A stretch of 49,491 nucleotides of DNA. Origin: Streptococcus infantis (GTDB taxonomy: Bacteria; Bacillota; Bacilli; Lactobacillales; Streptococcaceae). A program made the position numbers and the translations under genes. The notes below the pieces were generated by a model. The model saw only the letters and a program-made list of their open reading frames with translations, had not been told where the DNA came from and searched no databases. Shown here piece after piece: positions 32,313 to 40,799 of this stretch; the first letter of the stretch is position 1; every line of letters starts with the position of its first letter. The DNA is taken from assembly GCF_019929575.1 (NCBI RefSeq), contig NZ_JAHZPU010000014.1, positions 1-49,491 on the forward strand, in the 5' to 3' direction.

Positions 32313-34256
32313 TTATTTTTCAACTCGTGATTTGTTAGCGATGTCTGTAAGAATTAATTCTACAAATGCATCTACCGGCATAGTTTCAGTTTCTTTTTGA
32401 CCATAACGGCGAACGTTTACAGCCTTCTCTTCCATTTCCTTGTCTCCAACGATTAATTGGTAAGGAATCTTTTGAGTTTGAGACGCACGAATCTTGAACT
32501 GCATTTTTTCATTGCGCTCATCCACGTCTGCACGGACACCACGGTCACGGAGTTTCTTCGCCACTTCCCAAGCGTAGTCCACGTGTTTTTCGTTAGATAC
32601 TGGGATAAGGGTTACTTGGTGTGGTGCCAGCCATGTTGGGAAGGCACCCTTGTAGTTCTCAATCAAGATAGCTGTGAAGCGTTCCATAGTTGAGATAACT
32701 CCACGGTGGATCATAACTGGACGGTGTTCTTCACCATCAGCTCCGATGTATTTAAGGTCGAAGCGTTCTGGAAGCAAGAAGTCAAGCTGGATAGTAGAGA
32801 GGGTTTCTTCTTTTCCAAGAGCTGTCTTAACTTGGATATCCAATTTTGGTCCGTAGAAGGCAGCTTCACCTTCAGCTTCAAAATAGTCAAGTCCCATGTC
32901 ATCCATAGCTGATTTCAACATACGTTGAGCATTTTCCCACATCTCATCATTATCAAAGTACTTGTGAGTATCTTGAGGGTCACGATATGATAAACGGAAA
33001 CGATAGTCAGTCAAGTTGAAATCTTCGTAAACGTCGATAATCAATTGAAGCGTACGTTGGAACTCATCTTTGATTTGTTCAGGTGTTACGAAAGTATGAC
33101 CATCATTAAGGGACATTTCACGTACACGTTGAAGCCCTGTAAGAGCACCAGATTTTTCATAACGGTGCATCATACCGATTTCAGCAATACGGATTGGCAA
33201 TTCACGGTAAGAGTGCACGTGGTGTTTAAAGACTTCGATATGGTGAGGACAGTTCATTGGACGAAGAACGAATTCTTCACCATCACCCATATCCATAGTT
33301 GGGAACATATCTTCACGGTAGTGATCCCAGTGACCAGAAGTCTTGTAAAGTTCTACTGAGGCAATTGGTGGAGTGTAGACGTGTTGGTAACCAGCGGCGA
33401 TTTCCTTGTCGACGATGTAGCGTTCCAATTCACGACGGATAGTGGCACCATTTGGCAACCAGAATGGAAGACCTTGACCAACTTCTTGAGAAATCATGAA
33501 GAGATCCAATTCTTTACCAAGTTTACGGTGGTCACGTTCCTTAGCTTCTTCACGCATTTGAAGGTAGTTTTTCAAGTCTTTCTTGTCAAACCAAGCTGTA
33601 CCATAGATACGTTGCATCATAGCATTGTCGCTATTTCCACGCCAGTAAGCACCAGCTACGTTGAGAAGGTGGAAGATTTGGATGCGACCTGTTGATGGAA
33701 CGTGTGGTCCACGGCAAAGGTCTACATATTCACCTTGACGGTAGATGGTTAAGCCACCTTCGTCTTCTGAGTGTTCTTCAATCAATTCCAATTTGTATGG
33801 ATCGTTTTTGAAAATTTCACGCGCTTCATCTTTAGTCACTTCCTCACGAATAGATGGGAAGTTTTCTTTCACGATTTTCTTCATTTCTTCTTCGATACGA
33901 GGAAGATCTTCATTAGAGATTTGACCCGCTTGGTTGTCTGTATCGTAGTAGAAACCATCTTCGATAGCTGGACCAACACCCAAGTGAATATCTGGGAAAA
34001 GGCGACGAGCTGCTTGAGCGAACAAGTGGGCTGCTGAGTGACGCAAGATTGGAAGAGCATCTTCGTGATCAGGTGTCACGATTTCGATGCTTCCGTCTTC
34101 AGTGATAGCACGAGTTGTGTCAATCAGTTTGCCGTTAAATTTACCAGCAAGAGCTTTTTTAGCTAGGGAATTACTGATAGATTGGGCAATTTCAAAAGTT
34201 GTAACGCCAGATTCGAATTCACGAACAGCGCCATCTGGGAAAGTAATTTTAATCAT
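32313..34256 (-). CDS. thrS: Threonyl-tRNA synthetase
   Basis: ThrS charges tRNA-Thr and edits serine errors. The 647 residues run: TGS domain (1-62), editing domain with [17 protein letters not shown] (about 73-89), class II catalytic core with zinc ligands ([15 protein letters not shown]) and motif 2 ([20 protein letters not shown]), then anticodon-binding domain (about 545-640). Start ATG 34256 follows AAGGAG. The 290-nt leader is a T-box, so expression rises when uncharged tRNA-Thr builds up. The allele differs from the orphan 3' copy at 30711. Confidence 0.97.
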   Translation of the reverse strand: MIKITFPDGAVREFESGVTTFEIAQSISNSLAKKALAGKFNGKLIDTTRAITEDGSIEIVTPDHEDALPILRHSAAHLFAQAARRLFPDIHLGVGPAIEDGFYYDTDNQAGQISNEDLPRIEEEMKKIVKENFPSIREEVTKDEAREIFKNDPYKLELIEEHSEDEGGLTIYRQGEYVDLCRGPHVPSTGRIQIFHLLNVAGAYWRGNSDNAMMQRIYGTAWFDKKDLKNYLQMREEAKERDHRKLGKELDLFMISQEVGQGLPFWLPNGATIRRELERYIVDKEIAAGYQHVYTPPIASVELYKTSGHWDHYREDMFPTMDMGDGEEFVLRPMNCPHHIEVFKHHVHSYRELPIRIAEIGMMHRYEKSGALTGLQRVREMSLNDGHTFVTPEQIKDEFQRTLQLIIDVYEDFNLTDYRFRLSYRDPQDTHKYFDNDEMWENAQRMLKSAMDDMGLDYFEAEGEAAFYGPKLDIQVKTALGKEETLSTIQLDFLLPERFDLKYIGADGEEHRPVMIHRGVISTMERFTAILIENYKGAFPTWLAPHQVTLIPVSNEKHVDYAWEVAKKLRDRGVRADVDERNEKMQFKIRASQTQKIPYQLIVGDKEMEEKAVNVRRYGQKETETMPVDAFVELILTDIANKSRVEK

Positions 34257-34339
34257 GGTTTTCTCCTTATATTATTAGTTATCAATTATTTTTATAGCAG
34301 AAGTGTTTCCCTATTTCAGCAGTTTTAAATCAAGAAAAA

Positions 34340-34550
34340 CAAAAAAGCGACCTCCTCGAAAGGACGTCGCAACGTGGTTCCACCTTCATTTATGTACAAC
34401 AAAAACTGTTGACACCTCTGATTGGCTTTAACGTGGCCACCGTTTTATGTTTGCATAAAAGTTAGTAGAGTAGTATCAGTTTAGACTTCCTATGCGTTCT
34501 CAGCAACCACGCACTCTCTAAAAGAAAGATTCTAAGTGACTTGTCTCTAT
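34340..34550 (-). promoter_or_regulatory. T-box riboswitch of thrS
   Basis: Read on the minus strand, the leader contains the T-box sequence GGTGGAACCACGTTG (34370-34384) followed directly by a terminator stem GCGACGTCCT/AGGAGGTCGC and TTTTTT (34341-34370). A stem I region with GTGCGTGGTTGCTGAGAACG lies at about 34490-34525. The promoter is TTGAAA (34578-34583), 16 bp, TATAAT (34556-34561). The specifier codon could not be fixed by eye; several ACT triplets occur near 34455-34475. Expected effector is uncharged tRNA-Thr. Confidence 0.88.
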
Positions 34551-34579
34551 GCATTATTATAGCATGATTGCGAGATTTT

Positions 34580-34954
34580 TCAAGGATTTTGTGAAAGTTT
34601 TTTGTTTTTCAGTTTTTGAACTAGTTTCTTAATAGAAGCACCGATAGCCATACCTACTATGGCAAAGATTTCATAGGCTAAAAAGTAAGTCCAGATAAAT
34701 TCACCAAAAGGTATGATAGTAAAGCAATAGAGCAGTCCGTTACCCAGTAACCACCAAAGTGAGAAACGGAAACGGTAGCTATAGAGTAGCGATACGATAA
34801 AGATTACTAAAGGAGTATAGAATAGAATATTATTAATGTAGAGACCCTTGAGCAAAAGGGGGTCAGAAACGACTCGCAAGATCAACTCGTACAGTGGCCA
34901 ATAAAAGAAAAATACGACCAGATAGTAGGGGAGATATTTAAACAATTTACGCAT
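34580..34954 (-). CDS. Small integral membrane protein, function unknown
   Basis: A 124-residue protein that I do not recognise. It has about four hydrophobic helices (roughly residues 8-26, 42-60, 66-84 and 88-108) and a lysine-rich C-terminus. ATG 34954 is used because GAGGTG sits before it; a GTG at 34963 would cover that site. The stop codon overlaps the -35 of the thrS promoter on the same strand, and no terminator is seen between, so read-through into the thrS leader is possible. Confidence 0.65.
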   Translation of the reverse strand: MRKLFKYLPYYLVVFFFYWPLYELILRVVSDPLLLKGLYINNILFYTPLVIFIVSLLYSYRFRFSLWWLLGNGLLYCFTIIPFGEFIWTYFLAYEIFAIVGMAIGASIKKLVQKLKNKKLSQNP

Positions 34955-35039
34955 GGTAATCACCTCTTTATAAAACTATCAACTTAGATATCCTTCCTAT
35001 GAATATTATAGCATATTTGCAGTAAGAATAGTAAATCAG

Positions 35040-35068
35040 TTGACAAAGAAGTTAGTTATTGGTAGAAT
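35040..35068 (+). promoter_or_regulatory. rpsO promoter
   Basis: TTGACA (35040-35045), 17-bp spacer, TAGAAT (35063-35068). Confidence 0.85.
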
Positions 35069-35074
35069 AGGAAA

Positions 35075-35150
35075 TGTCGTAAAGACAAATAACTTCTTCT
35101 TGGTTACAGGCATGCCAACCTGTCACTCGGATGAAGCCAAATAAAAAGGA
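35075..35150 (+). promoter_or_regulatory. Structured rpsO leader, candidate S15 autoregulatory RNA
   Basis: The 85-nt leader folds by eye into TGTC/GACA (35075-35087) and ACAGG/CCTGT (35106-35123), the latter possibly enclosed by CTTC/GAAG (35093-35135). TTGG at 35100 could pair with either of two CCAA segments. S15 is known to bind its own leader in several bacteria by different structures; assignment here is inference. Confidence 0.4.
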
Positions 35151-35158
35151 GAAACATC

Positions 35159-35428
35159 ATGGCAATCTCAAAAGAGAAAAAAAATGAAATCATCGCACAA
35201 TATGCACGTCACGAAGGTGATACAGGTTCAGTAGAGGTTCAAGTTGCTGTCCTTACTTGGGAAATCAACCACCTTAACGAACACATCAAACAACACAAAA
35301 AAGACCACGCTACTTACCGTGGATTGATGAAGAAAATCGGTCGCCGTCGTAACTTGCTTGCATACTTGCGTAAAAACGACGTTAACCGTTACCGTGAGTT
35401 AATCAACTCTCTTGGACTTCGTCGCTAA
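35159..35428 (+). CDS. rpsO: Ribosomal protein S15
   Basis: An 89-residue small-subunit protein that binds the central domain of 16S rRNA early in assembly. The full length and the conserved segments [43 protein letters not shown] and [12 protein letters not shown] are all present. AAAAGGAG precedes the ATG. Single-gene transcript with its own strong promoter. An inverted-repeat element starts right at the stop codon. Confidence 0.98.
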   Translation: MAISKEKKNEIIAQYARHEGDTGSVEVQVAVLTWEINHLNEHIKQHKKDHATYRGLMKKIGRRRNLLAYLRKNDVNRYRELINSLGLRR

Positions 35429-35532
35429 TCTTGCGTCTAAAACGTTTCTATACTTCGTTGGCTTCGCCTCGATGTACCATCAGTACAATCTTCGGCTTGC
35501 CGCCTAGTCTATAAACGTTTTATCCAGCAAGA
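35429..35532. repeat. 104-bp inverted-repeat element after rpsO
   Basis: The ends are inverted repeats: TCTTGC...AAAACGTTTCTATA at the left and TATAAACGTTTTATCCAGCAAGA (complement) at the right. The centre carries GATGTAC and GTACAATC arms with GGCTTCGCC-like segments, so the whole folds into one long hairpin. It abuts the rpsO stop codon. It looks like a dispersed streptococcal intergenic repeat. Confidence 0.65.
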
Positions 35533-35536
35533 CTCA

Positions 35537-35564
35537 AGCTCTCTGATATCAGAGGGCTTTTTTA
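35537..35564 (+). terminator. Terminator of rpsO
   Basis: AGCTCTCTGAT pairs with ATCAGAGGGCT, followed by TTTTTTA. Confidence 0.85.
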
Positions 35565-35579
35565 TTCATTTTTCTAGCC

Positions 35580-35608
35580 TTGTTCCTGCCTTGGAAATGT
35601 GGTATACT
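35580..35608 (+). promoter_or_regulatory. Promoter of the siderophore uptake operon
   Basis: TTGTTC (35580-35585), 17-bp spacer ending TGG, then TATACT (35603-35608). No clear iron-regulator box was recognised. Confidence 0.65.
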
Positions 35609-35655
35609 ATTTATGAAAATTGTCTAAATTTTTAATTTTATTAAGGGAGGGTTTC

Positions 35656-36702
35656 ATGATTTCCAAATCTTCTGGAAGCCATCAAAACCTGCGATATGTT
35701 TTTCTCCTATCTCTGTTGCTCGGAGCTTTGGGAGTCTCTCTATTTTTAGCTGTTTCTATGGGGTCTGTTCAGATTAGCTTGAGTGATACTTATAGAATTA
35801 TTTTAAGTAAGATGGGGGCCCCTCTGGGTATAGGAGACCTTTCGAAGTCTACACTTGCTATTGTTTGGAATATGAGATTACCACGGGTTTTTCTTGGTTT
35901 GATAGTTGGTGCTGGCCTTTCCATGTGTGGTAGCGTCATGCAGTCAACGGTCAATAATCCAATCGCAGAACCTTATGTTTTAGGAATTTCAGCTGGGGCA
36001 ACCTTTGGTGCGACTTTGAGCATCATTCTCGGGTTTAAGGTCATGATTGGTCTTGGCTCTTTCCTTGGAGCGCTTGTGGCAACAATTGCAGTTCTACTCA
36101 TTGCATCCATGCAGGGCAGAATGACAACTTCAAGCCTGATTTTATCAGGGACAGTCGTAAATGCACTCTTTTTGGCTTTTTCAAACTTTATTATTTCAAT
36201 TGGCGCTAATGCTGATAGTGTCATGACCATCAAGTTTTGGACCATGGGTTCTTTAGCGGGGACTTCCTGGGCTCACTTAACTTTGCCAACAATAATCGTG
36301 GGAATTGCTTTTTTATTTTTCTCTACCCAATATCGTGTTTTTAATGCCATGATGATGGGTGATGAGGCGGCTTTGACCTTAGGGATTCCCCTACGTTTTT
36401 ACTGGTATCTTTATGTGACGATTGTGGCTATAATGACAGCAATCTTGGTATCGACCTGTGGGATCATTGGTTTTGTTGGTCTCATCACACCTCATTTGGC
36501 ACGAAGCTTGGTGGGGACAAATTACAGAAGACTTTTTCCGATAGCTACTTTGCTCGGCGCGCTTTTTGTTGTTTGGGCAGATGTTCTTGCTCGTGTCTTG
36601 ATTCAAAATGCTGAACTACCGATTGGTATTTTCACAGCCCTAGTAGGTGCTCCTTTCTTTATCTACATGGTTGGAAGTAGACGAAGGGAGGTGAAGGTCT
36701 GA
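35656..36702 (+). CDS. Iron-siderophore ABC transporter permease (FecCD family)
   Basis: A 348-residue permease with nine to ten membrane helices. FecCD hallmarks are IVWNMRLPRVFLGLIVGAGLSMCGSVMQ (about residues 72-99), NPIAEPYVLGISAGA and the C-terminal GFVGLITPHLARSLVGTNYRRL coupling segment. ATG 35656 follows AAGGGAGG; an upstream ATG at 35620 lacks this site. It is the only permease in the operon, so it must work as a homodimer, unlike Piu or Pia loci with two permease genes. Substrate: ferric siderophore, heme or cobalamin by family; the esterase at the end of the operon favours a siderophore. Confidence 0.9.
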   Translation: MISKSSGSHQNLRYVFLLSLLLGALGVSLFLAVSMGSVQISLSDTYRIILSKMGAPLGIGDLSKSTLAIVWNMRLPRVFLGLIVGAGLSMCGSVMQSTVNNPIAEPYVLGISAGATFGATLSIILGFKVMIGLGSFLGALVATIAVLLIASMQGRMTTSSLILSGTVVNALFLAFSNFIISIGANADSVMTIKFWTMGSLAGTSWAHLTLPTIIVGIAFLFFSTQYRVFNAMMMGDEAALTLGIPLRFYWYLYVTIVAIMTAILVSTCGIIGFVGLITPHLARSLVGTNYRRLFPIATLLGALFVVWADVLARVLIQNAELPIGIFTALVGAPFFIYMVGSRRREVKV

Positions 36703-36703
36703 T

Positions 36704-37459
36704 ATGGACTTAATGTGCCAGGATATTCACTTTGGAATCGGAGAGAAAAAAATTCTCAAAGGAGTGTCGCTCAAACTGGAGGGCAAGCAATTTCATACCA
36801 TTTTGGGACCCAATGGAAGTGGGAAAACTAGCTTGCTGAAACTCCTCTATCGACAGGAAAAGCCAGATCAGGGATTGATTTGTCTAGATGGAAAACCCTT
36901 GGAACAAATGAGCGTCAAGGAAACGGCAAAGCAGATGGCAGTCGTCACGCAGTTTAATCAGTTACAATTTGATTGTAGGGTTGAAGAAATTGTTATGCTG
37001 GGTAGAACGCCCCATCTCTCTTTCTTACAAAAGGAAAAAGAAAAAGACTTTGCCTTGGTTGAGGATGCTCTGGTCAAGGTAGATATGTTCGAGAAAAGAA
37101 ATCGCCTCTACTCTTCTTTGTCAGGAGGAGAGAAGCAGCGGGTTTTATTGGCACGCGCCTTGGCTCAAGAGCCGACCCTCTTGCTCTTAGACGAACCGAC
37201 CAATCATTTGGATATCAAGTACCAGCTAGACTTGTTAACCATTGTCAAACATCTCAATATCAATGTGCTAGCAGTATTACACGATATTCAGCTAGCTTGT
37301 CGCTATTCAGACTATCTCTATCTAATGAAAGAAGGAGAGATTGTTTACCAAGGGACTCCAAAAGAGACCATCACACCAGAGTCTTTGCAGGCTGTCTATG
37401 GCGTCCAAAGTAGGGTTACTTGGACGGAAGACCAGCAAGCCATGATTCACTATTTATAA
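36704..37459 (+). CDS. Iron-siderophore ABC transporter ATPase
   Basis: A 251-residue FepC-type ATPase. Walker A GPNGSGKTS (about 34-42), signature LSGGEKQRVLLARAL, Walker B LLLLDEPTNHLDI, switch His VLHDIQLA. It starts 1 bp after the permease stop, with GGGAGGTG upstream, and precedes the binding-protein gene by 22 bp, so all are co-transcribed. Confidence 0.92.
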   Translation: MDLMCQDIHFGIGEKKILKGVSLKLEGKQFHTILGPNGSGKTSLLKLLYRQEKPDQGLICLDGKPLEQMSVKETAKQMAVVTQFNQLQFDCRVEEIVMLGRTPHLSFLQKEKEKDFALVEDALVKVDMFEKRNRLYSSLSGGEKQRVLLARALAQEPTLLLLDEPTNHLDIKYQLDLLTIVKHLNINVLAVLHDIQLACRYSDYLYLMKEGEIVYQGTPKETITPESLQAVYGVQSRVTWTEDQQAMIHYL

Positions 37460-37481
37460 AAAATGAAAAGGAAAATAAAAC

Positions 37482-38492
37482 ATGAAAAAATCACTCAGTA
37501 TTTTGCTCCTAACAGTAGCTACCTTAACTTTAGCAGCTTGTGGAAATAGTACAACAGAAAAAGCTACCACACAATCAAGCGCAGAGACAAGTCAAAAAGC
37601 TACTACAGAAACCAGCTATCCTGTAACTATCAAAACTTATGATGCCAAAGGAAATGAAGTCGAACAAGTCTTTGAAAAGGCTCCTGAAAAGGTCATCACT
37701 AACAACCTATCAACAACTGAAATCCTACTTGAACTTGGTTTGAAGGATAAAATTGCCGGCATGCTCAATCCTGATAATGCCGTAACTGGTAAATACAAGG
37801 ATGCCATTGAAGCCATCCCTCATATTGGTGATAAGAAATCAGTCTCACAAGAAACGGTTCTTTCTTATGAACCAGACGCTTTGATGGGACGTAATATGAT
37901 GTTCTCTGAAAAGTCAATGGGAACTATCAGTGCTTGGAATGAAAATAAAATCCCTGTTTATACGCAAAAAGCCTCACTTTCAAATATCCAACAGGATTTG
38001 GGAAATATCGTAGAAGATGTGAAGAATCTTGGTACCATTTTCAATATCCAAGACAAGGCAAACCAATACGCAGAGCAATTGCAAGCTAAAATCGATGCGG
38101 TTAAAAAAGCCAATCCAGAAACACAGGGTGAAAAGAAAAAAGCTTTGATTATGGTTGCCTACAATGACGAAACCTTTGGTGCCTACAAGTCAGCCCTCCA
38201 AGAAAGCTTGCTTAACCAACTTGGTTATACCAATGTTGCAACAGGAACATCTGGTTTGACCTTGGAAAACTTAGTATCAATGGATCCAGAGTTGATTATC
38301 TATGTAACTAGCGATCGTAATCAAAAGTTCGATGAAAAAGCAGTGGATTTGATGAAGGCAAATACTGTTTTGGAAAATGTACCAGCAATCAAGAATCAAA
38401 AAATCATGACTATCTCTTACGATGAGTTGATGGACTACGGTCCTGCAGTGATTGATTCCCTTGAAAAAATCAATGACTTTATCAAGAAATAA
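37482..38492 (+). CDS. Iron-siderophore binding lipoprotein
   Basis: A 336-residue FepB/FhuD-type solute-binding protein tethered to the outside of the membrane. The signal peptide ends in lipobox LAAC with Cys20, followed by a Ser/Thr/Lys linker to about residue 45. The ligand domain has the usual long central helix (about residues 165-210) and lobes with VITNNLSTTEILLELGL and ALIMVAYNDETFGAYKS. AAAAGG precedes the ATG. Third gene of the operon; its end overlaps the esterase gene by 20 bp. Confidence 0.9.
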   Translation: MKKSLSILLLTVATLTLAACGNSTTEKATTQSSAETSQKATTETSYPVTIKTYDAKGNEVEQVFEKAPEKVITNNLSTTEILLELGLKDKIAGMLNPDNAVTGKYKDAIEAIPHIGDKKSVSQETVLSYEPDALMGRNMMFSEKSMGTISAWNENKIPVYTQKASLSNIQQDLGNIVEDVKNLGTIFNIQDKANQYAEQLQAKIDAVKKANPETQGEKKKALIMVAYNDETFGAYKSALQESLLNQLGYTNVATGTSGLTLENLVSMDPELIIYVTSDRNQKFDEKAVDLMKANTVLENVPAIKNQKIMTISYDELMDYGPAVIDSLEKINDFIKK

Positions 38493-39168
38493 GGAGTTTA
38501 ACTGGGAAGGGATTCGTGTTAGAGTCAGTCTTCCTTCAAACTATGACTCTAAACAAGCCTACCCAGTTGTGCTCTTAAACGATGGGGAACTAGATTATTT
38601 GTCAGACCTGTCCCAATCTGTGATTTTGGTGGGTTTGATTCCAGAAAATCGTCTGGATGACTTTACGCCTTGGAAAGCTAGTGCGTTGAAAGAAGGGGCC
38701 CCAGATTTTGGTGGGAAGGGAGATGCCTACCATCAAAAGCTCTTTCAAGGAATTCTAACAACTCTGAAAAAGGACTACTTGATTGATGAAAGTAGGATTG
38801 CCTATGGTGGCTATTCACTGGGCGGTCTTGCTGCTGTCTATAGTCTTTATAGTAGCCATCTTCCTGCGACCTGTATCTTTTCTATCTGTGGTTCTTTCTG
38901 GTATCCAGACTTTATAGACTTTTGCAGGGAACATGACTTGATTCAGAGCCAAAGTCTGATTTATCTGCAAAATGGTCAGACAGAAGGTGCCAATCATTCC
39001 AATCGTCTGTCTAAGGCTCCTGTTTTTGCAAGGGGACTACATGATCTGATATCAGAGAAAGTTTCCTCAACTTATTCCACTTTTGATGCTTACGGGCATC
39101 ATGAAGCTCTTGATCAACGCTATCAACATTTTTGTGATTGGCTAATGAAGGAATGGGAGCTTACGTAA
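38473..39168 (+). CDS. Alpha/beta hydrolase, probable siderophore esterase
   Basis: A 231-residue esterase-D/IroE-like hydrolase. The nucleophile elbow GGYSLGG holds Ser115, and a likely catalytic His lies in AYGHHEALDQRY near residue 212. VVLLNDGELDY and CSFWYPDF-type segments fit esterase D. No signal peptide, so it acts inside the cell. ATG 38473 overlaps the lipoprotein gene by 20 bp; its ribosome-binding site is weak, so translational coupling is likely. By position it probably cuts imported ferric siderophores of ester type to free iron; this is inference from the operon. Confidence 0.78.
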   Translation: MTLSRNKEFNWEGIRVRVSLPSNYDSKQAYPVVLLNDGELDYLSDLSQSVILVGLIPENRLDDFTPWKASALKEGAPDFGGKGDAYHQKLFQGILTTLKKDYLIDESRIAYGGYSLGGLAAVYSLYSSHLPATCIFSICGSFWYPDFIDFCREHDLIQSQSLIYLQNGQTEGANHSNRLSKAPVFARGLHDLISEKVSSTYSTFDAYGHHEALDQRYQHFCDWLMKEWELT

Positions 39169-39174
39169 AAATCT

Positions 39175-39212
39175 AATACTCTTTGTTTAGGATGGACAGA
39201 GAGTATTTTTCT
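39175..39212 (+). terminator. Terminator of the siderophore operon
   Basis: AATACTCT pairs with AGAGTATT across a 17-nt loop, followed by TTTTC. Confidence 0.6.
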
Positions 39213-39288
39213 TGCCTTTAATCGGGTATGTTTTTACATTTCGGAGTGATTATCCAAACCGAAAGTTTAACTGAAATGCATCAAAATG

Positions 39289-39297
39289 TGGTATAAT
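39289..39297 (+). promoter_or_regulatory. Extended -10 promoter of the helicase gene
   Basis: TGGTATAAT ends 27 bp before the ATG. No good -35. Confidence 0.6.
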
Positions 39298-39324
39298 GAG
39301 TAGATAGATAGAATCGAGGATATT

Positions 39325-40668
39325 ATGTCATTTACGAAATTTAAATTTAAAAAATATATAGAAGAAGCTTTGGAGGAGTTGAAGTTTACGACTCCTACCG
39401 AGGTGCAGGATAAGTTGATTCCTATTGTCTTGGCAGGTCGTGACTTGGTCGGTGAATCAAAAACAGGTTCAGGGAAGACTCATACTTTCTTGCTTCCAAT
39501 TTTCCAACAGTTGGATGAAGAGAGCGACAGTGTACAGGCAGTTATCACAGCTCCTAGTCGTGAGTTAGCAACTCAGATTTACCAAGCGGCTCGCCAGATT
39601 GCAGCACATTCAGAAGTTGAAATTCGTGTTGCCAACTATGTGGGTGGGACAGACAAGGCGCGTCAGATTGAAAAACTGGCAAGCAACCAGCCCCATATTG
39701 TTATCGGAACACCAGGTCGTATCTATGATTTGGTAAAATCGGGTGATTTGGCTATCCACAAGGCTAAGACCTTTGTAGTCGATGAAGCTGATATGACCTT
39801 GGATATGGGATTCTTGGAAACAGTTGATAAGATTGCAGGTAGCCTTCCCAAGGACTTGCAGTTTATGGTCTTTTCAGCAACTATTCCGCAAAAACTGCAA
39901 CCATTCTTGAAAAAATACTTGTCTAATCCAGTTATGGAAAAAATCAAGACCAAAACAGTTATCTCAGATACCATTGATAACTGGTTGATTTCGACTAAAG
40001 GTCGTGATAAGAATGCCCAGATTTATGAATTGACTCAAGTCATGCAACCATATCTTGCCATGATTTTTGTCAATACTAAGACTCGTGCAGATGAATTGCA
40101 TACATACTTAACAGCCCAAGGCTTGAAAGTAGCTAAGATTCATGGAGATATTGCACCTCGTGAACGTAAACGGATCATGAATCAGGTGAAGAACCTTGAT
40201 TTTGAGTACATCGTTGCGACTGACTTGGCTGCGCGTGGGATTGATATTGAAGGTGTCAGCCATGTTATCAATGATGCTATTCCACAAGACTTGTCCTTCT
40301 TTGTTCACCGTGTTGGACGAACTGGACGTAATGGTTTGCCAGGTACAGCTATTACCCTTTACCAGCCTAGTGATGACTCTGATATTCGTGAGTTAGAGAA
40401 ACTAGGGATCAAGTTTGTGCCTAAGATGGTTAAAGACGGAGAATTCCAAGATACCTATGACCGCGATCGTCGTGCCAATCGTGAGAAGAAACAGGAAAAA
40501 CTGGATATCGAAATGATTGGCTTGGTTAAAAAGAAAAAGAAAAAAGTCAAACCAGGCTATAAGAAGAAAATCCAATGGGCGGTCGATGAAAAACGCCGTA
40601 AGACCAAACGAGCAGAAGGTCGTGCTCGTGGACGTGCAGAGCGAAAAGCTAAGCGCCAGACATTTTAA
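39325..40668 (+). CDS. DEAD-box ATP-dependent RNA helicase
   Basis: A 447-residue helicase that unwinds short RNA duplexes, with likely roles in ribosome assembly, mRNA decay or cold growth. Motifs in order: Q motif (FTTPTEVQDKLIP), Walker A/I ESKTGSGKTH, Ia APSRELA, Ib GTPGRI, II as DEAD (VVDEADMTLD), III SAT, IV IFVNTK, V ATDLAARGIDI, VI HRVGRTGRNG. The last 60 residues are strongly basic and probably bind RNA. Size and tail suit the CshB group. GAGGAT precedes the ATG. Confidence 0.92.
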   Translation: MSFTKFKFKKYIEEALEELKFTTPTEVQDKLIPIVLAGRDLVGESKTGSGKTHTFLLPIFQQLDEESDSVQAVITAPSRELATQIYQAARQIAAHSEVEIRVANYVGGTDKARQIEKLASNQPHIVIGTPGRIYDLVKSGDLAIHKAKTFVVDEADMTLDMGFLETVDKIAGSLPKDLQFMVFSATIPQKLQPFLKKYLSNPVMEKIKTKTVISDTIDNWLISTKGRDKNAQIYELTQVMQPYLAMIFVNTKTRADELHTYLTAQGLKVAKIHGDIAPRERKRIMNQVKNLDFEYIVATDLAARGIDIEGVSHVINDAIPQDLSFFVHRVGRTGRNGLPGTAITLYQPSDDSDIRELEKLGIKFVPKMVKDGEFQDTYDRDRRANREKKQEKLDIEMIGLVKKKKKKVKPGYKKKIQWAVDEKRRKTKRAEGRARGRAERKAKRQTF

Positions 40669-40677
40669 AAATGAAAC

Positions 40678-40711
40678 AAACACCCTGAGACAAGTATTTC
40701 AGGGTGTTTTT
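40678..40711 (+). terminator. Terminator of the helicase gene
   Basis: AAACACCCTGA pairs with TCAGGGTGTTT; further T follow. Confidence 0.88.
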
Positions 40712-40720
40712 ATGATATCA

Positions 40721-40749
40721 AAAAGGAAAGCAGAAGTGCTTTCCTTTTT
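40721..40749. terminator. Second, bidirectional terminator
   Basis: AAAAGGAAAGCA and TGCTTTCCTTTT around GAAG form a near-perfect stem with A and T flanks. It probably also ends the converging kinase operon. Confidence 0.8.
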
Positions 40750-40799
40750 GGTCTAAAATATGTGCTTTCTATGACTAGGCAATTTTCTTAATCGAAAAA

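Noticed and set aside
32457..34278. Plus-strand frames opposite thrS
   Set aside because: Shadows of the thrS coding strand; no start signals.
40517..40756. Plus-strand frame overlapping the helicase 3' end
   Set aside because: It is an alternate frame of the basic helicase tail and runs through two terminators.
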